Shown: positions 1 through 8,850 of the stretch, in pieces | Position numbering within the stretch: position 1 is the stretch's first letter | Layout of the letters: every line of letters starts with the position of its first letter | Source of the DNA: JACJWR01 sp963752505 | GTDB taxonomy: Bacteria; Actinomycetota; Actinomycetes; S36-B12; UBA10799 | Reading direction: 5' to 3' | Length of the DNA stretch: 64,000 nt | Assembly: GCA_963752505.1 (NCBI GenBank) | Contig: CAVVYM010000009.1 | Coordinates: 62,001 to 126,000 of the forward strand | Translations under genes and position numbers: made by a program | The notes under the pieces: generated by a model | Databases searched by the model: none | What the model was told of the DNA's origin: nothing | What the model saw: only the letters and a program-made list of their open reading frames with translations

Positions 1-363
1 GCCATCGCGCCACGGGTGCCCGATCAACGGGTGCAGCGGGTGCTGCGTGACCAGACCGCGTTGATGGCCAGGCTGAAGGAGGTCGAACGCGACCACCGGG
101 TGGCCTTCCTCGGCACGTTGGATGCCGGCTTCGCACGGGCCGCCCATGCCTGGGTTTCAGGGCGCCCGCTGCCGGAGGTGCTCGACGCGGTGGACCTCGC
201 CGCCGGAGATTTCGTGCGCTGGTGCAAGCAACTGGCGGATTTCCTCGACCAGGTGTCGGTGGCTGCCCACGGAGCGGATTCGGACTTGTCCGACACGGCC
301 CACGCAGCGGCCGCAGCGATTCGTCGGGGTGTCGTCGACTACACCGCTGAGGTGACCTCCTGA
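1..363 (+). CDS. helY: C-terminal end of a HelY-like DEAD/DEAH-box RNA helicase (5' partial)
   Basis: The reading frame is open from the first base, so the gene begins upstream of the window. The visible 120 residues resemble the DSHCT end of actinobacterial Ski2/Mtr4-type helicases. They include a long amphipathic helix region (QTALMARLKEVERDH), then FLGTLDAGF, and the family-typical GDFVRWCKQLADFLDQV segment near the end. The helicase motor domains are not in the window. Known relatives unwind RNA using ATP. A Xaa-Pro-type peptidase gene follows 49 bases downstream; I recall similar closeness of helY and a pepE-type gene in mycobacteria. Identification rests on the C-terminal motif only. 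Confidence 0.75.
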   Translation, partial: AIAPRVPDQRVQRVLRDQTALMARLKEVERDHRVAFLGTLDAGFARAAHAWVSGRPLPEVLDAVDLAAGDFVRWCKQLADFLDQVSVAAHGADSDLSDTAHAAAAAIRRGVVDYTAEVTS

Positions 364-400
364 CCTGGCCAATCGCCGAGTCTTCCGCCCAATTGCCTGG

Positions 401-406
401 CACTGT
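401..406 (+). promoter_or_regulatory. candidate -10 box CACTGT (leaderless)
   Basis: CACTGT ends 6 bases before the ATG at 413, with no Shine-Dalgarno sequence. It fits the window-wide NANNNT-(6/7)-start pattern loosely, since the first base is C rather than T. Confidence 0.35.
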
Positions 407-412
407 GGGTTC

Positions 413-1531
413 ATGGGTACCCACATGACAGTCAAGGAGTACCGGCGCAGGCTCACGGCTGCTGCGCAGGCCGCAGCCGATGCCGGGATTGGCGCAGTGC
501 TCATCACGCCCGGCGCGGACCTGAAGTATCTGTGCGGATACGACGCGGTGGCACTCGAACGCCTCACGTGTTTGGTGGTCACACCCAAGGGTCCGCCGCG
601 AATCGTGGTGCCCCAGTTGGAGGTGCTTGCGGCCAACGCCAGCCCGGTGGCCGACTTGGACGTTGACGTCGTGACCTGGGCGGAGACCGAGGATCCGCAC
701 CGACTGATCGCCAACATGTGCAGCAATGCCTCCAAGGTGGCAGTGAGTCCGCAGATGTGGGCGGCCCACGTGTTCGCCTTCCAGAAGAACTTCCGGCTGG
801 CCCGGTTGACGGCCGATGAGTCCGTGGCCGCCCTCCGGATGCGCAAGTCGAAGATGGAGGTCTCGGCGCTGCGGGAGGCCGGCGCGGCCATCGATCGGGT
901 GCATGCGCGGGTGCCGGGGTTCTTGCGCCCCGGTCGCACGGAACGGCAGGTGGGCGCCGATATCGCCGAGGCGATCCTGGCCGAAGGCCACGAGACGGTC
1001 GACTTCGTCATCGTCGCCTCCGGGCCCAACGGGGCCAGTCCCCACCATGAGGTGTCCGACCGCGTTATCGAACTCGGCGATCCGGTTGTGGTGGACATCG
1101 GTGGCACCATGCCCAGCGGCTACTGCTCGGATTGCACCCGCACGTACGCCGTCGGGCAGCCGCCCGCGGAGTTCGTCGACGCCTACGCAGCCCTGCAGGA
1201 GGCGCAGGCCGCGGCGGTGGCACACGTGCGGCCCGGCGTCACATGTGAGTCGGTGGATGCGGCGGCCCGGGACGTACTGGCGGCGGCTGGACTCGGCACG
1301 GCCTTCGTGCACCGCACGGGGCACGGTATCGGTTTGGACACCCACGAGGACCCCTACATCGTGGCTGGCAACGCCACACCGGTGGAAGCCGGCTTCGCGT
1401 TCAGTGTGGAGCCGGGCTTCTATCTGCCGGGAAAGTTCGGAGCTCGGATCGAAGACATCGTGATCGCCACCGAGGACGGCGTGCTGTCGTGCAACGAGGA
1501 GACCCACAACCTGGTGGTTGTGGACCACTAG
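413..1531 (+). CDS. M24 family metallopeptidase (Xaa-Pro dipeptidase/aminopeptidase-like)
   Basis: The 372-residue protein has a creatinase-like N-terminal domain and a C-terminal pita-bread domain. Metal ligands expected for M24 peptidases are visible: Asp228 in VVVDIGG, Asp240 in CSDCTRTY, His in HRTGHGIGLDTHEDP, Glu in FSVEPGFYLP, and Glu in ARIEDIV. Family members cleave peptides with proline in second position, using two Mn or Co ions in the cytoplasm. The ATG at 413 is preferred because a -10-like box lies 6 bases upstream; an in-frame ATG at 425 is the alternative. A second M24 gene lies at about 21-22 kb and is frameshifted, so this copy may be the only intact one here. Confidence 0.85.
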   Translation: MGTHMTVKEYRRRLTAAAQAAADAGIGAVLITPGADLKYLCGYDAVALERLTCLVVTPKGPPRIVVPQLEVLAANASPVADLDVDVVTWAETEDPHRLIANMCSNASKVAVSPQMWAAHVFAFQKNFRLARLTADESVAALRMRKSKMEVSALREAGAAIDRVHARVPGFLRPGRTERQVGADIAEAILAEGHETVDFVIVASGPNGASPHHEVSDRVIELGDPVVVDIGGTMPSGYCSDCTRTYAVGQPPAEFVDAYAALQEAQAAAVAHVRPGVTCESVDAAARDVLAAAGLGTAFVHRTGHGIGLDTHEDPYIVAGNATPVEAGFAFSVEPGFYLPGKFGARIEDIVIATEDGVLSCNEETHNLVVVDH

Positions 1532-1558
1532 GCGCCAGCGAGGGCGTGTGGCGGCGCG

Positions 1559-2755
1559 CTAGGGCCCTGAGGCCCGCGGCACGATGCGACGCGTCGGGTG
1601 TGGGCTGAAACGTGCCAGCACCGGGCCCACCACCGCCGTGAGCAAGACGAAGGTGGCCGCGAGGGCCGAGAGTTGCGGCGGCACCACCGGTGACGTTGCG
1701 GCGATGCCCGCCACCACGACGTTGAACTCACCGCGGGCGGCAAGCAGGGCGCCCGCTCGCCGGGTGGACCCCGGGTACACCTTCAGATCTCGTGTGATCA
1801 CCGCGGCGGTGGCGTACTTCGTGCCCACGCTGACCACGGTCAGCAACAACGCCATCCAGAACACCGAGGGGATTTGCTCGATCGGCGTGGTGAAACCGAA
1901 GAACACGAAGAAGGCCGCTGCGAAGAGGTCCCGCAGGGGGGCCAGCGTCGCGCGTGCCACGTTGGCCACCTCGCCGGTGAGCAGCAGGCCCACCAGGAAG
2001 GCCGCGACCGCCGACGAGAAGCCCGTAATGGAGGCGAAACCGGCAATCGCAACAGCTGCACCGAAAACGCTCAGCAGCAACGACAGCGGGTGCTTGGGAT
2101 CGAGCAGGCTCTTCTCGGATTCGCCGCGGCGCAACGCCACCAGAATCACCAGGCCGACCACGCCCAGCGCCACCGACACGCTGATGAGGCCACCGACGAG
2201 ACCGGCGCCCGTGGCCAGGGCCGTGAGGATCGGCAGGTACGGAGCCATGACGATGTCCTCGACCACCAAGATCCCGACTACCCGCGAGGTCTCCGGGTTG
2301 CGTCGCCATTTCAAGTCCCGCACGACTTGGGCCACGATGCCCGAACTAGAGACGTAGGTGATGCCGCCAAGGGCCACCACCGCCACCGGTGGCCACCCCA
2401 GAATGAGCCCGAGTGCCACTCCGGGCAGGGAGTTGGCCACGATGTCGACCAGGCCGCCGAGCCACTGCTTGCGCATCGTGAAAACCAGGTCGCGTGCGCT
2501 GTACTCGAGGCCGAGCATGAGCAGCAACATGATCGCGCCCAGTTCGGCGACAACACTGACGAACTCCTCGTCGTTGACGATCGGCATGGGGCCGTCTTCG
2601 CCGAACAGCAGCCCTGCGAGCAGGAACAACGGCACCGCCGAGAAGCCGAAAACGCCCGCGATCCGCGCCAGAATCCCCAGACCCAGCACGAGCAGACCGA
2701 ACTCAAGCAGCGTGGGCCCCAGTTCGGCTGATCCAACTGCGAGGAGGTCCGGCAT
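1559..2755 (-). CDS. Kef/CPA2-type cation:proton antiporter, membrane domain only
   Basis: The 398-residue protein is almost wholly hydrophobic, with roughly a dozen predicted membrane helices beginning at about residue 15. The sequence style matches the Na+/H+ exchanger domain of KefB/KefC-like monovalent cation:proton antiporters, for example VPLFLLAGLLFGEDGP near residues 40-56 and GLEYSARDL. No TrkA-N nucleotide-binding domain follows; the C-terminus is a short basic tail, so gating by NAD(H) or glutathione as in KefC is not expected. It converges with the M24 peptidase gene and is divergent from the amidohydrolase gene. Confidence 0.8.
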   Translation of the reverse strand: MPDLLAVGSAELGPTLLEFGLLVLGLGILARIAGVFGFSAVPLFLLAGLLFGEDGPMPIVNDEEFVSVVAELGAIMLLLMLGLEYSARDLVFTMRKQWLGGLVDIVANSLPGVALGLILGWPPVAVVALGGITYVSSSGIVAQVVRDLKWRRNPETSRVVGILVVEDIVMAPYLPILTALATGAGLVGGLISVSVALGVVGLVILVALRRGESEKSLLDPKHPLSLLLSVFGAAVAIAGFASITGFSSAVAAFLVGLLLTGEVANVARATLAPLRDLFAAAFFVFFGFTTPIEQIPSVFWMALLLTVVSVGTKYATAAVITRDLKVYPGSTRRAGALLAARGEFNVVVAGIAATSPVVPPQLSALAATFVLLTAVVGPVLARFSPHPTRRIVPRASGP

Positions 2756-2761
2756 GCACCC

Positions 2762-2767
2762 ATCCTG
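2762..2767 (-). promoter_or_regulatory. candidate -10 box CAGGAT for the antiporter gene
   Basis: On the minus strand CAGGAT is followed by 6 bases (GGGTGC) and then the ATG of the antiporter. There is no ribosome binding site, which suggests a leaderless transcript. Confidence 0.4.
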
Positions 2768-2820
2768 CCCGACGTTGGCCTTTCGAGTGCGCGCCCCGCG
2801 CTCGGTTGGGCGAAGACGGC

Positions 2821-2826
2821 TAGATT
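2821..2826 (+). promoter_or_regulatory. candidate -10 box TAGATT (leaderless)
   Basis: TAGATT is followed by seven bases and the GTG start of the amidohydrolase at 2834. No Shine-Dalgarno sequence is present in between. Confidence 0.55.
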
Positions 2827-2833
2827 CATCACC

Positions 2834-4462
2834 GTGAGTTCAGCCATGGGTACCCGCGACGGGTCGAGCGGTCGCACGCTGTACGTCGGCGGGTCTATCT
2901 ACAGCATGAGTGAGCCGTTCGCCACGGCGATGCTGATCGCGGACGACACGATCGCGTGGTTGGGTGCCGACGGTGCCGCACGGGCTCACGTGGACGATGT
3001 CGACGCCGTGGTCGAACTCGACGGTGCGCTGGTGGCGCCGGCATTCGTCGACGCCCACGTTCACACCACCGCCAGCGGAATGGCCGACGTGGGTCTGGAT
3101 CTCACCGCATGCCAGTCAGTGGGCGAGGTCCTCGATGCTGTGCGCGCCGAGACGGAGCGGCGTCGGGGCGCCGGCCTCATCGTCGGGTTCGGTTGGGACG
3201 AGCGCAGTTGGGAGGTTTCGCGGGCGCCGACCCGGATGGAATTGGATCGGGCTGCCTACGGCGGCGCGGTGTTCCTCGACCGCATCGACGTGCACTCCTC
3301 GGTGGTGTCGAGCGCGTTGCTGGCCGGCCTGCCCCACATCACGTCGCTCGCGGGTTTCACCGACGCTGGGTTGCTCACAGACATGGCCCACCACGCTGCG
3401 AGGGCGGCCGTCGCTGACGGCATGCCAGCGGAGGACCGGCTCACGGCACAACGCGGAATTCGAGCGGCGGCAGCGGCGCAGGGCATCGCGTCGTTCCATG
3501 AGATGGGCGGACCGAATCTGGCCGGTGCCCGTGACTTGGTCGCACTGCTTGACCTCGCCGCGGCGGAACCTGGACCGTCGGTGGTCGGCTACTGGGCGGC
3601 AGAGGACGCCTGGACGCGGCTGCCCGACGAACGGATCGTTGGCTTGGCCGGTGACCTCTTCGCCGATGGCACCATCGGGTCGCACACTGCGGCCCTGCGC
3701 CAGAAGTACCACGACCACGTCGGGACTGGAAACCTCTACCTCACCGCGGCGCGGGTGCGTGACCACGTCGTGGGTTGTACCGAGACCGGCCTGCAAGCGG
3801 GTTTCCACGTGATCGGTGACGGCGCGCTGGACACCGTCCTCGCCGGTTTCACCGAAGCAGCCCAGATTGTGGGCCCCGATCGGGTTCGGGCCGGCAAGCA
3901 TCGCCTGGAGCACGTCGAGTTGATGCACGAGGAGCACATCGAGACGCTGGCCACCCTGGGGATTCTGGCCAGTGTGCAGCCCATGTTCGACGCCTACTGG
4001 GGTGGGCCGACGGGTATGTACTCCGAGCGCCTCGGCCGACGATGGGAGTCGATGAATCCGTTCGCGGCCATGCAGGCGGCGGGTGTCGCGCTGGCGCTTG
4101 GATCGGACTCGCCGGTGACCCCGCTCGGACCGTGGGAGGCGGTGCAGGCCGCCGCTTTCCACCGCACGGAGAATCAGCGCATCAGCGTCCGGGCGGCCTT
4201 CTCCGCCCACACCCGCGGCGGCTGGCGCGCCGCAGGTCGCGACGGCGGTGTGCTCGCGGTGGGGGCGCCGGCCACCTTCGCGGTGTGGCAGGTGGATGAA
4301 TTGCTGGTGCAGGCGCCGGACACCAGAGTCGCGGGATGGTCCACGGATCCACGCTCAGGGACCCCGGGCTTGCCCGACCTCAGCCCAGGTGTGCCGCTGC
4401 CAACGTGTTCGCGGACCGTCGCTGACGGTCGGGTCATCTTCGACTCGGAGGCGCTTGGGTGA
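2834..4462 (+). CDS. amidohydrolase family protein (YtcJ-like, amidohydrolase 3)
   Basis: This 542-residue metal-dependent hydrolase has the amidohydrolase-superfamily DAHVHT motif near residues 73-78, a central ADGTIGSHTAAL segment, AGFHVIGDGAL around residue 320, HRLEHVELM, and the late LGSDSPV motif that supplies the last metal ligand. Relatives hydrolyse amide or imide bonds, but substrates vary widely and I cannot assign one. The GTG start is chosen because a TAGATT box lies seven bases upstream and the next ATG is only a few codons in. Its last four bases (GTGA) overlap the start of lnt, so it probably heads the lnt-ppm-fxsA transcription unit. Confidence 0.82.
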   Translation: MSSAMGTRDGSSGRTLYVGGSIYSMSEPFATAMLIADDTIAWLGADGAARAHVDDVDAVVELDGALVAPAFVDAHVHTTASGMADVGLDLTACQSVGEVLDAVRAETERRRGAGLIVGFGWDERSWEVSRAPTRMELDRAAYGGAVFLDRIDVHSSVVSSALLAGLPHITSLAGFTDAGLLTDMAHHAARAAVADGMPAEDRLTAQRGIRAAAAAQGIASFHEMGGPNLAGARDLVALLDLAAAEPGPSVVGYWAAEDAWTRLPDERIVGLAGDLFADGTIGSHTAALRQKYHDHVGTGNLYLTAARVRDHVVGCTETGLQAGFHVIGDGALDTVLAGFTEAAQIVGPDRVRAGKHRLEHVELMHEEHIETLATLGILASVQPMFDAYWGGPTGMYSERLGRRWESMNPFAAMQAAGVALALGSDSPVTPLGPWEAVQAAAFHRTENQRISVRAAFSAHTRGGWRAAGRDGGVLAVGAPATFAVWQVDELLVQAPDTRVAGWSTDPRSGTPGLPDLSPGVPLPTCSRTVADGRVIFDSEALG

Positions 4463-6018
4463 CGCCACACAAGCAGCTGCAGGATACGGCGACGCGCCCG
4501 GTACCGATCGGTTTGGGCGCCCGGTGCGCGTTGGCCCTACTCGGCGGTGTCATCAGCGCGCTTGCCTTCCCCGATCCCGGGATCGCGTGGTTGGCACCCC
4601 TCGGCGTGGCGGTGATGACGGCGGCTTGGTGGCGCGCGCCCTGGCAACAGGCAGCACTCGCCGGCTACCTGGGGGGCTTGGCGTTCAACCTGATCCTGCT
4701 GTCGTGGCTGCGCGTCCTCGGCCCAGACGCCTGGCTAGCACTAGCCGTGGGTTGGAGCATCTGGTGGATACTGCTCGGACTGGGCACCGCGGCGGTGACC
4801 TGGTTGCGTGGTTGGTGGCCGCTGGCGGTGGCGGGTCTGTGGGTGCTCGTGGAGGCGCTGCGGGGTCGGCTGCCGTGGGGTGGCTTCCCGTGGGGAAGGC
4901 TCGCCTTCGCCAATAGCGACACCACGCTCACGCCGTGGGCGTCGATTCTCGGCAGTGTCGGCGTGACAGCGTTGGTCGCCGGCATCGGAGCCATGCTGGT
5001 CGTCCTTGCGCGGCAGCTGTACGCCCGACGATTCGACCGAGCGGCTGGGGCCGTGGCCATCATGTTGTTGTTGGCGCTGTCCGGTGCGTTGGTTCCGCTG
5101 CCCACGGCGGGGCAAGGCGGCCCGGCGAACGTGCAACTGGCCGTTGTGCAGGGCAGCGTGCCGCGGATCGGCTTGGACGTCGCCACCCAGCGGCGCGCTG
5201 TGCTCGACAACCACGTGGCGGCCACCTTCGATCTGGCCGAGCAAGTCCGACGGGGGGAGGTCCCCGCGCCCGAAGCCGTGATCTGGCCGGAGAACTCCTC
5301 GGACGTCAATCCGCTCACAGATCAGGCGGCCCGGGCCGAGATCGACGCCGCCGCAAAGGCCATCGGTGCGCCGATTCTGGTCGGGGCCATTCTTGAGGCC
5401 AGCGCGGACACCCTCTACAACGTCGGCATCGTGTGGGATCCGCAGTTGGGCCCCACCGACCGCTACATCAAACAGCACCCGGTGCCGTTCGGGGAGTATC
5501 TGCCCGGCCGCAGCCTTCTCACCAGCGTGATCAGTCGTTTTGAACGCATTCCCCGAGACTTCGTGGGCGGTGACGTCAGCGGTGTGCTGCAACTCGGTCC
5601 GGCCCGTGTCGGCGACATCATCTGCTTCGAGATCGCGTATGACTCGCTGGTGCGCGACACGGTGCTCGACGGTGCCCGGGCGCTCGTCGTTCAGACCAAC
5701 AACGCCACCTACGCAGGGACCTCGCAACCCGCGCAGCAGGTGGCGATGTCGCAGCTTCGTGCGGTCGAACACGGCCGATCCGTGCTCATTGCCGCCACAA
5801 GCGGGATCACCGCAGTGATCGCCCCCGACGGCGCGGTGATCGATGAACTCGAGGAGCAGGTTCAGGGTTCCCTCGTCGACAATGTGGCGATGCGCGATTC
5901 CCTGACCATCGCCGACACCGTGCAGTGGGCACCGGAGGCGGTCCTGGCCCTCATCGGCTTGGTCGGGTGGGTTGTCGGGGCGACCACCCGGCGGCGCGCG
6001 TTAGGGTCATCGGTGTGA
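4459..6018 (+). CDS. lnt: apolipoprotein N-acyltransferase
   Basis: The 519-residue membrane protein has about seven N-terminal hydrophobic helices followed by a nitrilase-fold domain. Conserved elements include the FPDPGIAWLAPLG start region, LPWGGFPWGRLAF, catalytic Glu in IWPENSSDVNP, Lys in YIKQHPVPFGEYLPGR, and Cys in GDIICFEIAYD. These form the Glu-Lys-Cys triad. The enzyme adds the third acyl chain to the N-terminal cysteine of lipoproteins at the outer face of the membrane. Start and stop each overlap a neighbour by a GTGA junction. In M. tuberculosis the equivalent enzyme is fused to polyprenol-phosphate-mannose synthase; here the two are separate, overlapping genes. Confidence 0.93.
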   Translation: MTPHKQLQDTATRPVPIGLGARCALALLGGVISALAFPDPGIAWLAPLGVAVMTAAWWRAPWQQAALAGYLGGLAFNLILLSWLRVLGPDAWLALAVGWSIWWILLGLGTAAVTWLRGWWPLAVAGLWVLVEALRGRLPWGGFPWGRLAFANSDTTLTPWASILGSVGVTALVAGIGAMLVVLARQLYARRFDRAAGAVAIMLLLALSGALVPLPTAGQGGPANVQLAVVQGSVPRIGLDVATQRRAVLDNHVAATFDLAEQVRRGEVPAPEAVIWPENSSDVNPLTDQAARAEIDAAAKAIGAPILVGAILEASADTLYNVGIVWDPQLGPTDRYIKQHPVPFGEYLPGRSLLTSVISRFERIPRDFVGGDVSGVLQLGPARVGDIICFEIAYDSLVRDTVLDGARALVVQTNNATYAGTSQPAQQVAMSQLRAVEHGRSVLIAATSGITAVIAPDGAVIDELEEQVQGSLVDNVAMRDSLTIADTVQWAPEAVLALIGLVGWVVGATTRRRALGSSV

Positions 6019-6797
6019 ACGACTTCTCCGATCTCGGGCGGATCCTGGTCATCATTCCCACCTACAACGAGCGCGACAACGTGACGCGCATCGTGAGTCG
6101 GGTGCGGGCTGCAGTTCCCGAAGCCCACGTTCTCGTGGCCGACGACAACTCGCCCGATGGCACCGGCGTCATCGCCGACGAGATGTCCGCCTCCGACGAT
6201 CACGTTCACGTGATGCACCGACTCGGCAAGGAAGGACTCGGCGCCGCCTACCTGGCCGGCTTCTCCTGGGCGCTCGAACGGGACTTCGACGTCGTCGTCG
6301 AGATGGATGCCGACGGCAGCCACCAACCGGAGCAGCTGCACCTGCTCCTCGACGCGCTGCGCGAGGCTGACCTCGTGCTCGGCTCCCGGTGGGTGCCGGG
6401 TGGCTCGGTGGTGAACTGGCCGAAGTCGCGGGAACTGCTCTCTCGGGGCGGCAACTGGTACACCCGCAGGGCGTTGGGGATGCCGCTGCAGGATGCCACC
6501 GGTGGCTACCGGGCGTTTCGTGCGGACACCTTGCGGCAGTTGGATCTACACGGAGTCGGCAGCGCCGGCTACATCTTCCAGGTGGATCTCGCCTACCGTG
6601 CGCTGCACCGCGGCCTCGTGGTCAAAGAGGTCCCCATCGAATTCGTCGAGCGCGAGGTGGGCGATTCGAAGATGAATCAGAAGATCGTCACCGAAGCGCT
6701 GTGGCGGGTCACCGTGTGGGGATTTCGTGATCGCACCCGCAAGGTGGGTCGGTGGCGGAACGCCCGGCGGCGGCATTCGACCGGCGAAGGCTGGTAG
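6015..6797 (+). CDS. ppm1: polyprenol monophosphomannose synthase (Dpm1-type GT2)
   Basis: This GT2 glycosyltransferase of 260 residues transfers mannose from GDP-mannose to polyprenyl phosphate. The product is the lipid donor for protein O-mannosylation and lipoglycan synthesis. Visible motifs are ILVIIPTYNERDNV at the N-terminus, VADDNSPDGTG, the DxD-like EMDADGSHQPEQL and DLVLGSRWVPGG. The GTG at 6015 is chosen because it overlaps the lnt stop codon and gives a protein starting just before the first beta strand; longer in-frame starts lie inside lnt. Adjacency to lnt mirrors the fused Ppm1 of mycobacteria, where the Lnt part binds and stimulates the synthase. Confidence 0.92.
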   Translation: MNDFSDLGRILVIIPTYNERDNVTRIVSRVRAAVPEAHVLVADDNSPDGTGVIADEMSASDDHVHVMHRLGKEGLGAAYLAGFSWALERDFDVVVEMDADGSHQPEQLHLLLDALREADLVLGSRWVPGGSVVNWPKSRELLSRGGNWYTRRALGMPLQDATGGYRAFRADTLRQLDLHGVGSAGYIFQVDLAYRALHRGLVVKEVPIEFVEREVGDSKMNQKIVTEALWRVTVWGFRDRTRKVGRWRNARRRHSTGEGW

Positions 6798-6803
6798 GCG
6801 TCC

Positions 6804-7385
6804 ATGCGCCCCCTGTTGATCCTGCTCGGGATCCTTGCCCTGCCGATTGCCGAAATCTGGCTCGTGGTGTTCCTCGTCGGTGAATTCGGCTGGGGTCCGG
6901 TGTTGGTCGCGGGGGCGGTGTTCTTCGGCCTGGGTCTGGCCATGGTTGGGCGGGCATCGCGGGCGTGGGCTATCGCGATTCAGCGCGCACAGACCGACCC
7001 CGGTTTCGTGAACACCGGATTCGGCGCGGCGGTGGGCAGCTCAGCGTTGCTGCTGATCGGGGGAACGCTGCTGATCATCCCGGGATTCATCACCGGCCTC
7101 ATTGGGCTGTTCTTCGTATTCCCACCGACACGTGGGCTGGTACGGCGCGTGATCGGCACTCGGGTGGATGCTGCGGCGACCGCACGGGGTCAGCAACGCA
7201 TCACCATCATTGAGGGGGAGACGGTTGTGCGCACCGAGCAACCGCCATCCGGGCCCTCGACCCCAGGGAGCGGTAGCGGGGGACCGGTGGTGATCTCGGG
7301 CGAGATCGTGGGACCAGAGAAGGGCCCCCAAACCCCATCGGATTCGACGGGGCCTGGGGGCCGGACGCCGCCAGAGCCAGATTGA
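6804..7385 (+). CDS. fxsA: FxsA family membrane protein
   Basis: This is a 193-residue protein with N-terminal hydrophobic segments: the first helix at about residues 2-25, a second including VLVAGAVFFGLGLAMVG, and another around SSALLLIGGTLLIIPGFITGLIGLFF. The GGTLLIIPGFITGLIGL stretch is the hallmark of FxsA. The C-terminal 60 residues are hydrophilic and rich in proline, glycine and serine. The founding member was named for suppressing F exclusion of phage T7 in E. coli; the role in actinobacteria is not established. It sits six bases after ppm1 and next to rbpA, an order I recall from mycobacteria. Confidence 0.85.
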   Translation: MRPLLILLGILALPIAEIWLVVFLVGEFGWGPVLVAGAVFFGLGLAMVGRASRAWAIAIQRAQTDPGFVNTGFGAAVGSSALLLIGGTLLIIPGFITGLIGLFFVFPPTRGLVRRVIGTRVDAAATARGQQRITIIEGETVVRTEQPPSGPSTPGSGSGGPVVISGEIVGPEKGPQTPSDSTGPGGRTPPEPD

Positions 7386-7418
7386 CCCCGCAGCGGCACC
7401 TATAAGTTCGGTGTCAGA

Positions 7419-7778
7419 CTAAGCGGACTTGCGCTGATCGGCGAATGTAGCCGGCCGTCCACGCATGATTTCGAGTCTCTCGGCCAGCAGGACCTCGAGC
7501 TCCTCGAGGCTGCGGCGCTCGAGCAACATGTCCCAGTGGGTTCGAGTCGGCTTGCCGGCCTTTACTTCCGGTCGGACGCCGTCGCGCTGAAGTGCGCTGG
7601 CGCCGCAGTGGCACTCCCACTCGGCAGGGACTTCCGCCTCGGCAGCCATCGGGACGGTCAGCACGTGACCTGCCGGGCAGTCGTACACAATCGTCTGGCG
7701 CGGTGCCAAGACCACATTCTCATCGGTCTCGAAACTCGATGTGCCCAGTCTGGTTCCGCGCAGTGCTCCGTCTGCCAT
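7419..7778 (-). CDS. rbpA: RNA polymerase-binding protein RbpA
   Basis: The 119-residue protein has the typical RbpA layout. Its N-terminal tail contains RGTRLGTSSFETD. The core domain begins at Cys34/His38 (YDCPAGHVLTVP) and has further cysteines in WECHCG at residues 56 and 58, the zinc-ligand positions of the family. A basic linker (KAGKPTRTHWDMLLERR) leads into the C-terminal sigma-interaction helices. RbpA binds RNA polymerase and group I/II sigma factors and stabilises open promoter complexes. It is found only in Actinobacteria, so it is a strong taxonomic marker. A purine-rich ribosome binding site (GGAGGAAAGGA) precedes the ATG, so this gene has a leader. Confidence 0.95.
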   Translation of the reverse strand: MADGALRGTRLGTSSFETDENVVLAPRQTIVYDCPAGHVLTVPMAAEAEVPAEWECHCGASALQRDGVRPEVKAGKPTRTHWDMLLERRSLEELEVLLAERLEIMRGRPATFADQRKSA

Positions 7779-8025
7779 GGTGTTCCTTTCCTCCCGCGCG
7801 GTGGCCCGGGATCCTCCGGTCCGCCGCGCGAATAACGAGCGGGTGTGGTGGCCTCAACAACGGCCAATGGTTCAGTTGTTCCCAGCGAGCCGCAGGTCTA
7901 GACATTTCTGGCTTGACTCATTCGACTTCGTCGAGTGTTTCGTGGAACTCAACCCACGATTACTCCGTTTGATGCCCAGAATCCGGCTCTGGTTGCCACA
8001 ACACGCGTAAGAACGATGTAAGGCC

Positions 8026-8787
8026 TCAGCTGCGGGCCCGCAGCACCTCGAGCGCGGCGCTGGGCCGATCTGTCACGAGACCGTCCACGCCGAGGTCGAG
8101 CAGGCTGGACATCTGCCCTGGGTCGTTGATAGTCCAGGCGTGCACGTGCAGGCCGAGTGCGTGGGCCGCCGCAACAGACCGCGACGTCAACAGCGGCACC
8201 CCGCGGGCGCGCGGTGGCACCTGCACTGCCACCGGCCGATCATCGCGGTGGTGCCAGTTGCGGCCGAACAAGCGGCGACCGCCGGGCAGACCAAGCAGGG
8301 TCAGCGCTTCCTGCCAGGTGGCACTCGTTGCCGCCTCCGGGCCGAGGGCTGCCCGCAGCCGCTGCAGCCGTGATCGGGAGAACGATGCGACGCACACGCG
8401 GTCCAGCGCATGGGCGCGAAGCAGTGCGTCGACCGTTGGATCCACTGATCTGTCGTCCTTGACATCGAGGTTCCAGCGGATGCCGGGCCACGTGGTCAAG
8501 GCTTCGTCCAGACGCATGATGCGCCCACCATCGGGTAGTTCGATGCGTGACACCTCGCCCCAGGTGATGTCCTCGACCTTGGCTCCGAAATGCGCGGCCC
8601 TGATCAAGTCAGCATCGTGGTGCAGAATTGGCACCCCGTCTGACGTCGTGCGGATGTCCGATTCGAGGTAGCGCACACCGAGTCCGACACTTCGGGCGAA
8701 CGCCATGTCGGAGTTCTCCGAAGCCATCTCGGGCCCACCGCGATGCGCGATGACAATCGGCGGGTTCACCGTGAGGTACGGATGCAC
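8026..8787 (-). CDS. glycerophosphodiester phosphodiesterase family protein
   Basis: The 253-residue TIM-barrel enzyme has the GDPD signature HRGGPEMASENS near the N-terminus, ESDIRTTSDGVPILHHD with the acid residues and second histidine, NLDVKDD, and the C-terminal HAWTINDPGQM followed by GVDGLVTDRP. Family members split glycerophosphodiesters into glycerol-3-phosphate and an alcohol. No signal peptide is seen, so a cytoplasmic location is likely. The start is GTG at 8787, six bases after a TAATAT box. Divergence from the patatin pair suggests a shared role in phospholipid turnover, but that is only inference. Confidence 0.88.
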   Translation of the reverse strand: MHPYLTVNPPIVIAHRGGPEMASENSDMAFARSVGLGVRYLESDIRTTSDGVPILHHDADLIRAAHFGAKVEDITWGEVSRIELPDGGRIMRLDEALTTWPGIRWNLDVKDDRSVDPTVDALLRAHALDRVCVASFSRSRLQRLRAALGPEAATSATWQEALTLLGLPGGRRLFGRNWHHRDDRPVAVQVPPRARGVPLLTSRSVAAAHALGLHVHAWTINDPGQMSSLLDLGVDGLVTDRPSAALEVLRARS

Positions 8788-8793
8788 AGCCGA

Positions 8794-8799
8794 ATATTA
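8794..8799 (-). promoter_or_regulatory. -10 box TAATAT, leaderless promoter of the glycerophosphodiesterase gene
   Basis: On the minus strand TAATAT is followed by TCGGCT and the GTG start. It is the closest match to a classic sigma70-type -10 element in the window and stands out in a GC-rich background. Confidence 0.6.
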
Positions 8800-8838
8800 C
8801 GCGCATGTCTCGGCTAGCCGCCGGGGGAGTGGAGTCGG

Positions 8839-8844
8839 CATGAT
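8839..8844 (+). promoter_or_regulatory. candidate -10 box CATGAT for patatin gene 1
   Basis: CATGAT is followed by six bases and the GTG at 8851. It matches the leaderless pattern only loosely. Confidence 0.35.
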
Positions 8845-8850
8845 GGTCAG

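Noticed and set aside
157..1110. A 317-codon minus-strand frame opposite the M24 peptidase
   Set aside because: The peptidase has all five metal ligands on the other strand, while this frame has none of any family.
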